Source: Deltaproteobacteria bacterium | Lineage (GTDB): Bacteria; Myxococcota_A; UBA796; UBA2385 | NCBI GenBank assembly: GCA_016792625.1 | Contig: JAEUKK010000074.1 | Span: forward strand, 42,736-106,735 | DNA: 64,000 nucleotides | Direction of reading: 5' to 3' | In this document: positions 8,766-17,842 of the stretch, piece after piece | Layout of the letters: every line of letters begins with the position of its first letter | Position numbering within the stretch: the stretch's first letter is position 1 | Notes under the pieces: model-generated | Seen by the model: the letters and a program-made list of their open reading frames with translations, nothing else | Told to the model about the DNA's origin: nothing | Database searches by the model: none | Made by a program: the position numbers and the translations under genes

Positions 8766-10070
8766 ATGCCCGAGAAACAAAACAAGCTGTTGATGTGGAT
8801 GGCGGTCATCCTGGCCGCGCTGGTCGGCCTGATCACCTTCATCGAGGCGCCGCCGCCCGCCCCTGAGGAGGGCGCGTCCAAGTTCACCGCCGCCTATGAG
8901 GGTATCGAACCCTCTCAAATCAACGAACTGTCGATCACCGCGCAAGGGGTGGGCGGGCCGCTGCGGCTGCGGCGGGGCACCGGCGGCGCGTGGGAGCAGG
9001 TCGAGCCGCGCCCGGCCCGCGTCGACGCCCGCGCGGTCGAGGAGCTCGTGCGCGGGCTGCTCCGCATCGAGCTGAGCGCGCCCCTGCCCGGCGCGCTGAC
9101 CGATTACGGCTTGGACGCCGGCACGACCCAGGTCCGCCTCGTGCAAGCCGACGGGGTGGCCCACACCATCACCGTCGGCGCCGACGCGCCCGTCGGCTCC
9201 TCGACCTATGTACGCCTGGGCGAAGGCGCGCCCCAGGCCACCCAGAGCCGGCTCAGCGTGCTCCTCACCCCCGAGGCCCTCGACCTGCGCGACCGGCGGC
9301 TCGTCGATCTCAGCGTCAGCGGCGTCACACAGGTCGAGCTGGGCGGCCCCAGCCAAGGTCTGCGCTTCGTCAAAGATGACCACGGCTGGTGGGTCGAGCC
9401 GACCACCGCCGAGGGCCCCTTCCCCCGCATCCGGGCCGCCGGCGGCTCCGTCGACGCCATGATCAACACCTTGGTGAACCTGCAGGTCGGCGCGTTCTTG
9501 GAGGGCCCCGCCGATCTGCCTGGGGTCGCGCCGCTGACCGCGCGGCTCTTTGAGGGAGAGTCCAGTACCGCCCTGACTTTTGCGCCGGACGAGGACGAGA
9601 CCTGGCTGGCCCTAAGCCCGCTGCACCCGAGCCCCGTGCAGCTCGATGGCGCCGCTCTGGCCGAGATCTTGGTCAAAGGTCCGCCCCAGTGGTTCGAGCC
9701 GGCGCTGCTGCCGGTCCGCCCCTTGCGCCTCGAACGCGTCGAAGCGGAGCTGGGTGGGCTGAAGCTCGACGCGCGCCGGACCGCCGAGGGTTGGGACGAC
9801 CCGCGCGCCGAGGCGCTGCTGCGCGCCCTCGACCAAGCCAAGGTTGACCGCGGGCGGGGCGGCGGCGCGGCGGCCGAGGCCGAGGTCAGCGGACGGGTGC
9901 GCCTCACCGAGGCCGGTGGCCACGTCGAGCAGGTCGAGCTGCTCGGGCAGACCCTCGAGGGTGAGCGCTCGGCGCGTGAGCCCGGCCTCGGCGCGCCCTT
10001 TGTGGTCAGCGCGGCGACCTTGGCCGCGCTAGAGGCCGCCTTGGCGCCGAGCGGGGCCGCTGCGCCCTGA
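8766..10070 (+). CDS. DUF4340-type membrane-anchored protein
   Basis: This 434-residue protein has a short positively charged N-terminus, one membrane helix (about residues 8-25) and a large extracytoplasmic part built of repeated beta-alpha units. The segments LRLRRGTGGAWEQVEP, LTDYGLD and LVDLSVSGVTQVEL are characteristic of DUF4340 domains, which are often found beside gliding or ABC-2 type export genes; no such genes are adjacent here. The ATG is preceded by GAGGGAGA. The stop codon lies 10 bases from the convergent stop of the next gene. Function is unknown; the domain call is by eye. Confidence 0.75.
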   Translation: MPEKQNKLLMWMAVILAALVGLITFIEAPPPAPEEGASKFTAAYEGIEPSQINELSITAQGVGGPLRLRRGTGGAWEQVEPRPARVDARAVEELVRGLLRIELSAPLPGALTDYGLDAGTTQVRLVQADGVAHTITVGADAPVGSSTYVRLGEGAPQATQSRLSVLLTPEALDLRDRRLVDLSVSGVTQVELGGPSQGLRFVKDDHGWWVEPTTAEGPFPRIRAAGGSVDAMINTLVNLQVGAFLEGPADLPGVAPLTARLFEGESSTALTFAPDEDETWLALSPLHPSPVQLDGAALAEILVKGPPQWFEPALLPVRPLRLERVEAELGGLKLDARRTAEGWDDPRAEALLRALDQAKVDRGRGGGAAAEAEVSGRVRLTEAGGHVEQVELLGQTLEGERSAREPGLGAPFVVSAATLAALEAALAPSGAAAP

Positions 10071-10079
10071 GCCTCGCCC

Positions 10080-11459
10080 TCAGCCGGCGGCGCTGACCCG
10101 CCGTGGGGCGATGACCCGCAGCCCGACGGGGTTCCCGAGGCGCAGCCCGCGGACCCCAGGCCGCAGCAGCGCGCGGCGCAAGCGATGATGAAGCTGCGTC
10201 TGCGCCAAAAGAATGGTGCATGCGCCGATCACGGTGAGCAGCAGCATCCATGGGCCAAGCAGGAGGCCGAGCAAGAGCCCCAGCAGGCCAATCCCGGTGC
10301 CCAACGCGAAGATGACGTCTCGCTGGACCATCAGCCCGCGGAGCTGACCCGCGACCGGGGCGAGGTCGGGCTCCTGAGCCGAGAGCGCCGGAGCCACGCC
10401 CGTGATCAAGCGCCGGGCCTCGCGCACCTGCCCGCGGGAGAGCGCGTCGATGCCCGCGAGCAGCTGTACCGGGGGGCGCGGCCCGACAATCCCGCGCAGC
10501 ACATTGATCTCAGCGGTCGCAGAGCGACCCGCGCGCAGCGCGCAGAGGGCGAGGTGCCAGCGGATCACCGGGTCGACCGGGAAGTAAGCGGCGGCCATCG
10601 CGGCCGTGGCCCCCGCCTGATCCCAGGCGCCGACGTGATCGGCGACCACGAGGGCGCCCACGTAGGCCGAGCGGCGGAAGTGCTCGGCCTCGTAGGTGGC
10701 GATGAACAGGCGCAGCGCCTCTTCGGGGCTGCCTTGGCGCAGCGCGGCGATGCCCGCCCGCAGCGTGTCGTCGCGGCTGGCGCCCAGCTCGAGCCAGTCC
10801 AGCGCGCGAAGGGGCGGCTCTTGCGGCGCGCCCGCGGTGGTCAGGATGATCCCGCAGTCGACGGTGTGGTGGAAGGCGACGAGGCGCTCCGCGTCGACCT
10901 CATCGGTCGCGGCCGACTGGAAGGTCTTGATCACCTGGAAGAAGCGCTCGCGCGAGAGGCAGCTGCCCCGCTCGCGGAAGCGGAAGACGTAGACCCGCCA
11001 GAGGTCGGCGGCGTCAACCGCAGCGGGGCTGCGGTGGCGGGCGTAGTAGAGGTCGTGGTGCTCATCCTCGTCGAGCAGGGCGACCTCAAGCTCCTCGGGC
11101 TCGAGCTCTTCGCGGCCCACCGCCTTGCGCAGAAACGCCGCGATCTCCCCTGCGAAGTCGCCGGCCAGGAGCCCGGGCGTGTCGGCGGCGCGGATCGCGG
11201 TCCAGCCGTAGCGGACCAGGTAGCTGCGGCGGAGCTGGGCGATGCGGCTGCGGCAGTGGTCGATCTCGCGGCGGGCGCCCTCGGGGCTGTCCATGCGGGT
11301 CGCCGCGCTGGCCACCCGGCGCTGGTAGAGGCGCACCGACTCCTCAAAAGAATAGCGCCGCACACTGCCATCCCGGCCGACGATCTCGACCGGAAAGTCC
11401 ACCAGCGCGTCGTAGTCTTTGTTTGACTCCCGCGCGGATTTGCGGCTGCGCTCGATCAT
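10080..11459 (-). CDS. Unknown protein with C-terminal membrane hairpin
   Basis: The 459-residue product starts at an ATG preceded by GGAGG three bases upstream. The N-terminal part (about 1-170) is charged and helical. The middle (about 210-360) has repeated Ala/Leu-rich helical pairs that look TPR-like, for example LRQGSPEEALRLFIATYEAEHF and LHLALCALRAGRSATAEINVL-type repeats. Near residues 385-425 two hydrophobic stretches form a predicted membrane hairpin, followed by a short basic tail, so both ends should be cytoplasmic. It is convergent with the DUF4340-type gene and divergent from the ECF sigma gene. I do not recognise a family. Confidence 0.6.
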   Translation of the reverse strand: MIERSRKSARESNKDYDALVDFPVEIVGRDGSVRRYSFEESVRLYQRRVASAATRMDSPEGARREIDHCRSRIAQLRRSYLVRYGWTAIRAADTPGLLAGDFAGEIAAFLRKAVGREELEPEELEVALLDEDEHHDLYYARHRSPAAVDAADLWRVYVFRFRERGSCLSRERFFQVIKTFQSAATDEVDAERLVAFHHTVDCGIILTTAGAPQEPPLRALDWLELGASRDDTLRAGIAALRQGSPEEALRLFIATYEAEHFRRSAYVGALVVADHVGAWDQAGATAAMAAAYFPVDPVIRWHLALCALRAGRSATAEINVLRGIVGPRPPVQLLAGIDALSRGQVREARRLITGVAPALSAQEPDLAPVAGQLRGLMVQRDVIFALGTGIGLLGLLLGLLLGPWMLLLTVIGACTILLAQTQLHHRLRRALLRPGVRGLRLGNPVGLRVIAPRRVSAAG

Positions 11460-11596
11460 GGTCCTCCGGGCAGGATGGTAGCACCCCAGGGCGCGCGGCT
11501 GCAGGGCAGGTCGGCCCACCTGTCGCGTGTCGGCGCGCCGCGGGTCGGCAAGACTGGCCCCGCGCCCGGCGTACAGCCCGCGCACCCGAGGATCCC

Positions 11597-12199
11597 ATGA
11601 CCAGCCTTCGCGTCCTCCCCCAGCCCGTCGACGAGCGGGATCGGGTCGCCCGCGCCCTCGAGGGCGACCGCGCCGCCCAAACCTGGCTCGTCGAGACCTT
11701 TACGCCCGTGGCCTATGGCTTCTGCCTCAGGCTGATGGGCGACGAACAGGACGCCCGCGACGCCGCGCAAGACACGATGGTCAAGGTCCTGCGCAACCTT
11801 GGGCGCTACGACGCCCAGTGGCGTTTTGGCACCTGGGTGCTGAGCATCGCGCGCAACACCTGCATGGACGAGTACCGACGCCGCCGCCGCCGGCCCGTCT
11901 GCGAAGAGGTCGAGGTCGCCAGCGACGAGAAGGGCCCGGCCGAGCTCTGCGACGAGCAGCTGCGCAGCGAGCGGGTGCGTGAAGCCCTGGCCACCCTCCC
12001 CGACATCTACCGCGAGATCATCAGCCTCTATCACTACGAGCACCTGCTCTACCGCGAGATCGCCGAGCTGCTCGACCTCCCGCTGGGCACCGTGATGAAC
12101 CGCCTCTTCCGCGCGCGCCAGCGGCTGAAGGACAAGCTGGTCGGGCTGGAGGACGTGCATGTCCCCCACACCCTCGCCCGCGCGGAGCAGGCGGGATGA
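11597..12199 (+). CDS. ECF-family RNA polymerase sigma factor
   Basis: This 200-residue protein has the two-domain ECF layout. Region 2 (about 25-95) contains the RNA polymerase and -10 binding elements (MGDEQDARDAAQDTMVKVL, WVLSIARNTCMDEYRRR). A charged linker follows, then region 4 (about 130-185) with the helix-turn-helix YREIAELLDLPLGTVMNRLF and the basic tail RARQRLKDKL. There is no extra sensory extension. The stop overlaps the start of the anti-sigma gene by four bases (ATGA), the usual arrangement for a sigma/anti-sigma pair. The ATG was chosen because upstream in-frame sequence has no sigma-like content. Target promoters are unknown. Confidence 0.95.
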   Translation: MTSLRVLPQPVDERDRVARALEGDRAAQTWLVETFTPVAYGFCLRLMGDEQDARDAAQDTMVKVLRNLGRYDAQWRFGTWVLSIARNTCMDEYRRRRRRPVCEEVEVASDEKGPAELCDEQLRSERVREALATLPDIYREIISLYHYEHLLYREIAELLDLPLGTVMNRLFRARQRLKDKLVGLEDVHVPHTLARAEQAG

Positions 12200-12852
12200 G
12201 CGGCGCCGCGGACTGGACGCACCTGAGCGAGGCGCAGGTGCGCGCCCTGGTCGAGGGCGCCCTCAGCGATGCCGAGGCCGAGGTGCTGGCCCTGCACCTC
12301 GACGAGTGCCCGCGCTGCGCGGCCCGCGCGGCGGCCGCCGACCCCCTCCGCCCGGCGCTGCTCGCCGCGCCCGACGCCGCCCCACCCGCCGACCTGCTCG
12401 CCGCGCTGATCAGCCAGAGCGCCGCGCTCTGCGCGAACCCCGAGGCGGTCGAGGTCGCCGCTGCACCCCTGGTCGGCCCGGGTCCCGCGCGCGGTCTGGC
12501 CGCTCCGGGCACGTCTGGGCGGGGATCGCTGCCCGCAGCCCCCCTGACCAGCGCGCTGGGCCCCACGCGCAGCGCCTCGTCCAAGGCAGGCGGGCGCCCG
12601 TGGGCTCCGCTGGCCGCCGCTGCCGCGCTCGGGCTCGCTGGGGCCTTCGCGCTGCGCAGCACAGGCGAGCTGGAGCAGCTCCTGCACGTCATCTTGGTCA
12701 GCGGCGTCGCGGCGGTGGCCATTGCCCGGGCCGCCGCGGGCAGCCTCAGCGAGTCGGTCTGGGTGATGCTCGTCGAGCTCCCCGTGGTCGGCGGGGCGGC
12801 TTGGTGGTGGCTGCGCAAGGGCCCCCCCTCCTCCGCCTTGCGGCGGTCCTAA
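12196..12852 (+). CDS. Membrane anti-sigma factor with zinc-binding motif
   Basis: The 218-residue protein begins with a small helical anti-sigma domain carrying the zinc motif H-x3-C-x2-C (His34, Cys38, Cys41 in LHLDECPRCAA). A long Ala/Pro/Gly-rich linker follows, then two or three hydrophobic segments between about residues 137 and 205. This fits a membrane-tethered ZAS-type anti-sigma factor that holds the upstream ECF sigma factor inactive until a signal or redox change. Its start overlaps the sigma stop by four bases, giving translational coupling and near-equal expression. Confidence 0.88.
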   Translation: MSGAADWTHLSEAQVRALVEGALSDAEAEVLALHLDECPRCAARAAAADPLRPALLAAPDAAPPADLLAALISQSAALCANPEAVEVAAAPLVGPGPARGLAAPGTSGRGSLPAAPLTSALGPTRSASSKAGGRPWAPLAAAAALGLAGAFALRSTGELEQLLHVILVSGVAAVAIARAAAGSLSESVWVMLVELPVVGGAAWWWLRKGPPSSALRRS

Positions 12853-12944
12853 CGCCGTCCCCGGGCGCGCCCTCCAATGCACCGGCCCGGGGCGCGCCCC
12901 CGAAGGCCCCGTGCCCCGCGTTCACCCCCTCCGTGGAGCCCGCT

Positions 12945-13868
12945 GTGCTGCTCACCCGTCGCCGCGCTGCGCCCACCGCCGCCCGCGCCACGGCCTGCGC
13001 GCTGCTCTGTGCGCTCGCCAGCGCGGCGGCCGCGCAGGACACCGCGGAGCCCGACTGCGCGGCCTCGCATCAGCGCCTGCGGGAGCGGATCACCACGCTG
13101 GAGCGGCGCCTCGCCGAGATGGAGCGCGGCCGCGCGGTCACGATGATCGAGCCCTCGCCGGCCCCCCGCCTCGGGCTGGACCGCCGCCCGCGGGTGGTCA
13201 GCCGCGGTGAGGTGGTGGAGCAGGCTGTCGGCTTTGGCGTGCCTGTCGATGTCTTCGGCGAGGTCTCTGGCGACGCGGTCGCCGTGGGCGCCGATGTGCG
13301 GGTGCACCCTGGCGCGCGGGTGAACGGCGACGCCGTCTCGCTCGGCGGCCAGGTGCGTGTCTTGGACGGCGGGCGCATCGGCGGCCAGCCGCTGGCCCTC
13401 ACCGCCGCGGCCGCCCCGCCGGAGCGCGCCCCGACCCGCGCGATCGGGCTCGGCCTCAGCGCCGGGGCCGCCGGGGTGCTCGCCGCGGGGCTGTGGCCGG
13501 GCCGGGTCGACGTGGCCGCGGCGCGGGTGCGGGCCGCCCCGTGGCGCTCGGCCGCGGTGGGCCTGCTCGCCGTCATCGCCGGCCCCGGCCTCGCGATCGC
13601 CCTCGCGCTCACCCTCGTCGGCGTGCCCCTCGCGGTCGTTATTTTCGCCGCACTGGCCGCAGCGGTGGGCCTCGGTGGGGTGGCTGCGGCGGCCGCGGTG
13701 GGCCAGCGCCTGCACCCCGCGCTCAGCCCTTGGTCGGCGGCCCTCTTGGGGGGCCTGCTGCTGCTCACCCTCTGGCAGCTGCCCTACCTCGGCGTCCTCG
13801 CCGTCCTGGGCATCGGCCTCGCGGGGCTCGGGGCCGCAGTCCAGAGCCGGCTCGGCAGGCGGGCCTGA
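12945..13868 (+). CDS. Membrane protein with bactofilin-like (polymer-forming) domain
   Basis: This 307-residue protein is read from a GTG with GGAG seven bases upstream; another in-frame GTG lies 12 bases earlier. The start gives a signal peptide ending in ASAAAAQD. A short coiled coil (about 45-70) is followed by a right-handed beta-helix-like stretch with hydrophobic/Gly repeats (VDVFGEVSGDAVAVGADVRV, GARVNGDAVSLGGQVRVL) typical of bactofilin-like polymer-forming domains. The last 150 residues hold about four membrane helices. It lies 92 bases after the anti-sigma gene on the same strand, so it may belong to the regulon or operon of that ECF factor. Confidence 0.72.
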   Translation: MLLTRRRAAPTAARATACALLCALASAAAAQDTAEPDCAASHQRLRERITTLERRLAEMERGRAVTMIEPSPAPRLGLDRRPRVVSRGEVVEQAVGFGVPVDVFGEVSGDAVAVGADVRVHPGARVNGDAVSLGGQVRVLDGGRIGGQPLALTAAAAPPERAPTRAIGLGLSAGAAGVLAAGLWPGRVDVAAARVRAAPWRSAAVGLLAVIAGPGLAIALALTLVGVPLAVVIFAALAAAVGLGGVAAAAAVGQRLHPALSPWSAALLGGLLLLTLWQLPYLGVLAVLGIGLAGLGAAVQSRLGRRA

Positions 13869-13871
13869 GCC

Positions 13872-15158
13872 CTACTCGACCAGCTCGGCGGCGGAGCGGG
13901 TGGTCTTCGCGCCCAGCTTGGTGGGCGCCCAACCGCGCTGCGGTGTGTAGGTCACTTGGTAAATGGGCTCCAAGCTGCCGTCGAGCTTGAGGTAGTGAAA
14001 GCGCAGCTCCAGGGAGTTTCCGGCGAGGGTCGCGCTCCACCAGCCTTGGATCGGGAAGGCGCCCCCTGCATAGCCGGCGGTGAAGCCCTCGAACGCGCCG
14101 CGCGCCTTGGCTTGGTCGACCACGTTGGGCGGCAGACCCTCGGCGCGGTTTGCGCGGTCGAGCTGCTCCATCAGGGCGAGGTCGAAGATGGGCTCCAGGG
14201 GCACATCCACCGCCCGCCCGGCCGCGTCGGCGGCCGCCCATCGGGAGAGGTCATCCGCCGGCGCACCGCCGCCGCCCACCCCGAGGTGGAGCGTCCCCAG
14301 CGGGCCATCGGGCAGGAGCACCTGGTGGGTGTGGTGCCCAGCGCTGATCACGGCGCGCAGCCGCGAGACGCCGATGGTGCCCTCGACCAGATCGACCAGC
14401 TCAGCAGGCCCGCCGCCGACGTTCATCGCCGGCGTCTTGCCACCCAAGTCGAGCACCGGGTCGTGCATCAAGATGACGAGGCCGTCGTACTTCCCGCCCG
14501 TCTTGGGGTCGAGGGTGCGCTTGATCCAGCCGAGCTGCTCGGTCCACCGGCTGCCGAGGCGGTCTTTGGCGGGGTCGAGCACCAAAAACCGCCAGGTCGC
14601 GCCGCCCTGGCTTAGGTCGAAGGCGCTCCAGGTCGCCACCCGCTGGTAGCCGATGTCGGCGCCGATCTCGGGGAAGGCCTCGCCCAAGCCCACGTAGCGC
14701 TCGTCACCGGCGGCCTCGCGGTCACCGGCCACCCAGATCGCCTTGAGGCGCGGCTTGCCCTGGGGGTGCGGGGTCGAGCTGGCCAACACCTCGATCCACC
14801 GCTTGTCGAGCTGCCGCCAATCCCCCGCCGCGCCCGACTCCACCCCGTCGCCGAGGTGCACCAGGGCTTGGGGGCCGCCCTCAGCCGCCATCGCCGCAGC
14901 GATATCGGCGATGATCAGCTTGGTGCTGCCCGCTTTGACCTTGGCCGCCCGGGCGCCATCGGCGGTCGCCACCACCCCGCGGGTGTTGCCCACCAGCGCG
15001 AGGCGCAGCGGCGCAGCCAGCTCGAGCTTGGCGCCGTCGTCGGCGAAGATGCTGTGCTTGGGGGCCTTGTCGTCAGCCTGGGACCCTGCGTCGACCCCCA
15101 AGACCACGAGGCAGGCCGCCACACCCGCGGCCCACCGACCCCACGCGCTGCTCCCCAT
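13872..15158 (-). CDS. Exported metallophosphoesterase-like protein, catalytic motifs degenerate
   Basis: The 428-residue protein has an N-terminal signal peptide (about 1-28) and a calcineurin-like phosphoesterase layout. The five metal motifs are only partly kept. The first (normally DxH) reads LVGNTRG, the second reads HLGDGVESG (GDxV kept), the third (normally GNHD/E) reads AGDREA, the fourth histidine is present in ILMHDP, and the last GHxH is present as AGHHTHQ. Losing the first Asp/His pair and the GNH Asn/His should remove much of the bimetal centre, so catalysis is doubtful. The ATG follows GGAGG by five bases. It is convergent with the bactofilin-like gene and divergent from the beta-propeller gene. 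Confidence 0.75.
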   Translation of the reverse strand: MGSSAWGRWAAGVAACLVVLGVDAGSQADDKAPKHSIFADDGAKLELAAPLRLALVGNTRGVVATADGARAAKVKAGSTKLIIADIAAAMAAEGGPQALVHLGDGVESGAAGDWRQLDKRWIEVLASSTPHPQGKPRLKAIWVAGDREAAGDERYVGLGEAFPEIGADIGYQRVATWSAFDLSQGGATWRFLVLDPAKDRLGSRWTEQLGWIKRTLDPKTGGKYDGLVILMHDPVLDLGGKTPAMNVGGGPAELVDLVEGTIGVSRLRAVISAGHHTHQVLLPDGPLGTLHLGVGGGGAPADDLSRWAAADAAGRAVDVPLEPIFDLALMEQLDRANRAEGLPPNVVDQAKARGAFEGFTAGYAGGAFPIQGWWSATLAGNSLELRFHYLKLDGSLEPIYQVTYTPQRGWAPTKLGAKTTRSAAELVE

Positions 15159-15284
15159 ACGACCCTCCGCGGCGCGGCTCTGGGCGCCCGCGCCTCCTCC
15201 TCACCAGGGGCGGGGCCGCTGTCCACGCGGGTGGGGGCCGGCGGCCCGCCTGACCCCGGCCTGCCGAGGGGCTACGTGGGCTGG

Positions 15285-16412
15285 ATGAAGCCCGCACCTG
15301 CGCTCCTCCTCTCGATGTCGGTCGCCTGCGCCCCGGCGGCGCCCCGCCGCGTGCTCACGCCGACCGCCCCGCCCGCCGCCGCACCGACCCCCATGGTCCG
15401 CCCCGCCGGCGCAGCCATCGCCCCCGGTCCAGCGGGCTGGCGCCGGTTCCCAGCCCCCGGGCCCGCGGGCACCCCTGCCGTCGCTTGGTCTCACCGCCTC
15501 GATGGCCCGGTGACCGAAGAGCTCGTGACCGACGGCACGCAGATCTTCGTCGTCGCCGCGGGTCGGGTCCACAGTTTTGACCGCAAGGGCGTGGAGCGCT
15601 GGCGCTCGGCGGTCGGCGCAACCGGCGCGCCCACGGTCGACGGCGCCCGCCTGCTCGTGCCCGGCCCCAACGGCAAGATCATCGTGATCGGGCGGGAGGA
15701 CGGCCTGATCCAGCAGGAGATCGAGGCCGGCGGAGCGGTGGTCGGGGCCATGTTCCCAGTCGACGGCGGCGTGGCCTGGGCGACCACGGGCGGGGCGCTG
15801 CGCGGGCTGAAGGGCTGGTCGCTCCAGGCGAGCGACTCCATCTCCCACGGGCCGGTGTCGGACGGCTGGTCGTACTTCTACCCGACCGCGACGGCCGAGC
15901 TGATCAGCGGTCAGGCAGATCGGGTCCGGTGGCGGGCGGTCCTCCCAGGGCCTGCGCTGAGCTCCCCCGTGGTCGCCGAGGGTCATGTCCTCTCCACCTA
16001 CGCGGGAACCCAGGGGGGCCCGGGCGGCCTCATCGCGCTGAGCCCCGACACGGGCCTGGAGATCTGGCGCATGCAGCTCGATGGCGGCCCCACCGGTGGC
16101 CTCGCCCTCGGTTCGGCGCTGGTGGTTGGCGACACCGACGGCGCGCTGGTCGGCGTCGACCCCGCGCGCGGGACCATCCGGTGGACCGCGCCGATCGACG
16201 GGGCGGTCAGCACCGCGCCGGCCCTGGGCAGCTACGGCCTCTACGTCGGGAACGCCGACGGGCGGCTGCATCGCTTCGACCCCGACGACGGCGGAGAGAG
16301 CTGGACCCTGCCGCTCGGCGCTACCATCTCGTCTGGGCCGATCATCGTGGGTGATCTCGTCGTGGTGGGCCTGATGGACGGCAACCTCGTCGCGGTGGGC
16401 AGCGGAGGGTGA
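15285..16412 (+). CDS. Beta-propeller (PQQ-like repeat) lipoprotein
   Basis: The 375-residue protein has a lipoprotein signal peptide (lipobox SVAC, cysteine about residue 15) and a Pro/Ala-rich linker. It then has repeated blades of the PQQ/BamB type, each with a hydrophobic strand, a Gly-x-Asp turn and a closing Trp: SFDRKGVERWRS, LSPDTGLEIWRM, VDPARGTIRWTAP, FDPDDGGESWTLP. About six or seven blades are visible. BamB is the outer-membrane assembly lipoprotein with this fold, but other propeller lipoproteins exist and der/BamA are not nearby, so the specific role is open. The stop overlaps the next start by four bases (GTGA). Confidence 0.78.
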   Translation: MKPAPALLLSMSVACAPAAPRRVLTPTAPPAAAPTPMVRPAGAAIAPGPAGWRRFPAPGPAGTPAVAWSHRLDGPVTEELVTDGTQIFVVAAGRVHSFDRKGVERWRSAVGATGAPTVDGARLLVPGPNGKIIVIGREDGLIQQEIEAGGAVVGAMFPVDGGVAWATTGGALRGLKGWSLQASDSISHGPVSDGWSYFYPTATAELISGQADRVRWRAVLPGPALSSPVVAEGHVLSTYAGTQGGPGGLIALSPDTGLEIWRMQLDGGPTGGLALGSALVVGDTDGALVGVDPARGTIRWTAPIDGAVSTAPALGSYGLYVGNADGRLHRFDPDDGGESWTLPLGATISSGPIIVGDLVVVGLMDGNLVAVGSGG

Positions 16413-17788
16413 GCGCGCGCACGCCCCTCCGCGCCCGCCCTGGCCTGCGCCTGCTCTGCCCCGGCGAGCCAGACACCCTGTGGGCCGATGATCACGGCGT
16501 CGGCTGGCTGGCCGGCGGCGTCCTCGGCTGGATCGGCGGCTGGACTCCCGAGGCCCCCCGCTTCCTGCTCGGCGCGCTCCCACCCGGCGCCCTCACGCGG
16601 GTCGGCGCGGGCCTCGCCTGGGTCAGCGACGCCGGGGACGAAGCGCTGCACGTCAATCCCGACGGCGGTCTCCGGGCGCTGCGCTGGCCCCGGCCCCACG
16701 GCCCGAGCTGGCCAGCCCCCTTCGGGATCGCCGCGCCCGGCGCCTTCTCCGCGCGGCTGCTGCCTTGGCCTGGCGCGGAGGCCGACCGTGACGCGCTGCG
16801 CCGCTCGGCCCCCGAGGTGGCCTGGGAGGGGCGCTGCCTGCCCTGGCCCTGCGGCGGCGGGCACACGGTGATCCACGAGCAGACGGTGCTGCGGCGGCGG
16901 ATCGGCGGGCCCACGCGGGTGCTCGCCGAGCTGCCCGCGGCCCCCAGCTGGCAAGCGGTCGGCCCGGGCGGCGCGCTGGTCGTCCTGGTCGGCGGCGCCT
17001 GCCTCGGGGCGGCGGCGGGCGGCGCGCTGATCGCGCTCCCCGACGGGCTCGATCTGGGCGAGCTGCGCTTCTCGCCCGACGGGCAGCGCGCGCTCTGCCT
17101 CGACGAAGACAACCTGGTGGACATCAACCTCGTCGATGGAGAGCCGGCCGGCGACCCAGCGGAGGGCTGGCGCCCGGCGGGCTGGCGCGGCAGCACCCCC
17201 CTGGCCTGGGAGCCGCGGACCGGCGCCCTCGCCGCGATGGGCGGCCCCGCGCTCGCCCTGGGTTTTGGCGCCGCGCCGCCCCGGATCTGGGGCCAGCGCC
17301 TCTTCGGGCCGGGCGGCTTCACCTGGGACCTCACGCGCGGGGCGCCCACCCAGGCCCTCGTCGAGCTCGACGGCGGGCTCGCCCTCGACCAGATCGAGGA
17401 CGCGGCCCCCCTCGGCCCAGATCTGCTGCTCCTCCTGCGCGACGGGCTGCGGCGCCTCCATCCGGGCGGGCGGCTCGGCCCTCCCCTCCCCCTCCCGCGA
17501 CGGGCCGGGGCTCCCCTCGCTCTCGCCGGCTTGCCCGACCGGGTGGCGGTGCTCTGCGACCGCGACGTGCTGCAGGTCACTCTGGACGGGGTGGTGCAGA
17601 CCGGCGGCCCCACGGCGGCCTTCGATGGCATGGAGCAGGGTCGGAGCCGCAGCGGGCGCTGGACCACCCCAGACCCCGGGGGTCAGGCGGAGGGCCCGGC
17701 AGCCTGGTGGACAGCCAGCGGCCTCGCCGTGCACGCGGATGGCCCGCGCTCCCCAGAAGAAGATGAGGCCATCGCATTGATCTTCTGA
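16409..17788 (+). CDS. Unknown protein, possible beta-propeller, coupled to the propeller lipoprotein
   Basis: This 459-residue protein starts at a GTG inside the stop codon of the propeller lipoprotein (GTGA overlap) with GGAGG immediately upstream, so the two are translationally coupled. It has no signal peptide or membrane helix, which is odd for a partner of an exported protein. Composition is Gly/Ala/Leu/Pro/Trp-rich with repeats ending in short aromatic or charged turns (GLAWVSDAGDEAL, ELRFSPDGQRALCLDEDN, LLLLRDGLRRLHPGG) that resemble WD40/propeller blades. I cannot name a family. A strong hairpin follows the stop codon. Confidence 0.6.
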   Translation: MSARTPLRARPGLRLLCPGEPDTLWADDHGVGWLAGGVLGWIGGWTPEAPRFLLGALPPGALTRVGAGLAWVSDAGDEALHVNPDGGLRALRWPRPHGPSWPAPFGIAAPGAFSARLLPWPGAEADRDALRRSAPEVAWEGRCLPWPCGGGHTVIHEQTVLRRRIGGPTRVLAELPAAPSWQAVGPGGALVVLVGGACLGAAAGGALIALPDGLDLGELRFSPDGQRALCLDEDNLVDINLVDGEPAGDPAEGWRPAGWRGSTPLAWEPRTGALAAMGGPALALGFGAAPPRIWGQRLFGPGGFTWDLTRGAPTQALVELDGGLALDQIEDAAPLGPDLLLLLRDGLRRLHPGGRLGPPLPLPRRAGAPLALAGLPDRVAVLCDRDVLQVTLDGVVQTGGPTAAFDGMEQGRSRSGRWTTPDPGGQAEGPAAWWTASGLAVHADGPRSPEEDEAIALIF

Positions 17789-17813
17789 CGGAAAGGCAGA
17801 GGGCGAGGCCTTA

Positions 17814-17837
17814 GGCGCAGGCCCCACCGCCTGCGCC
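17814..17837. terminator. Perfect 9-bp hairpin between convergent genes
   Basis: The arms GGCGCAGGC and GCCTGCGCC form a perfect nine-base-pair stem around the loop CCCACC. It lies between the stop codons of the propeller-partner gene and glmS. No U-run follows in either direction, so this is a structural barrier rather than a textbook intrinsic terminator. Confidence 0.5.
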
Positions 17838-17842
17838 TGCCC

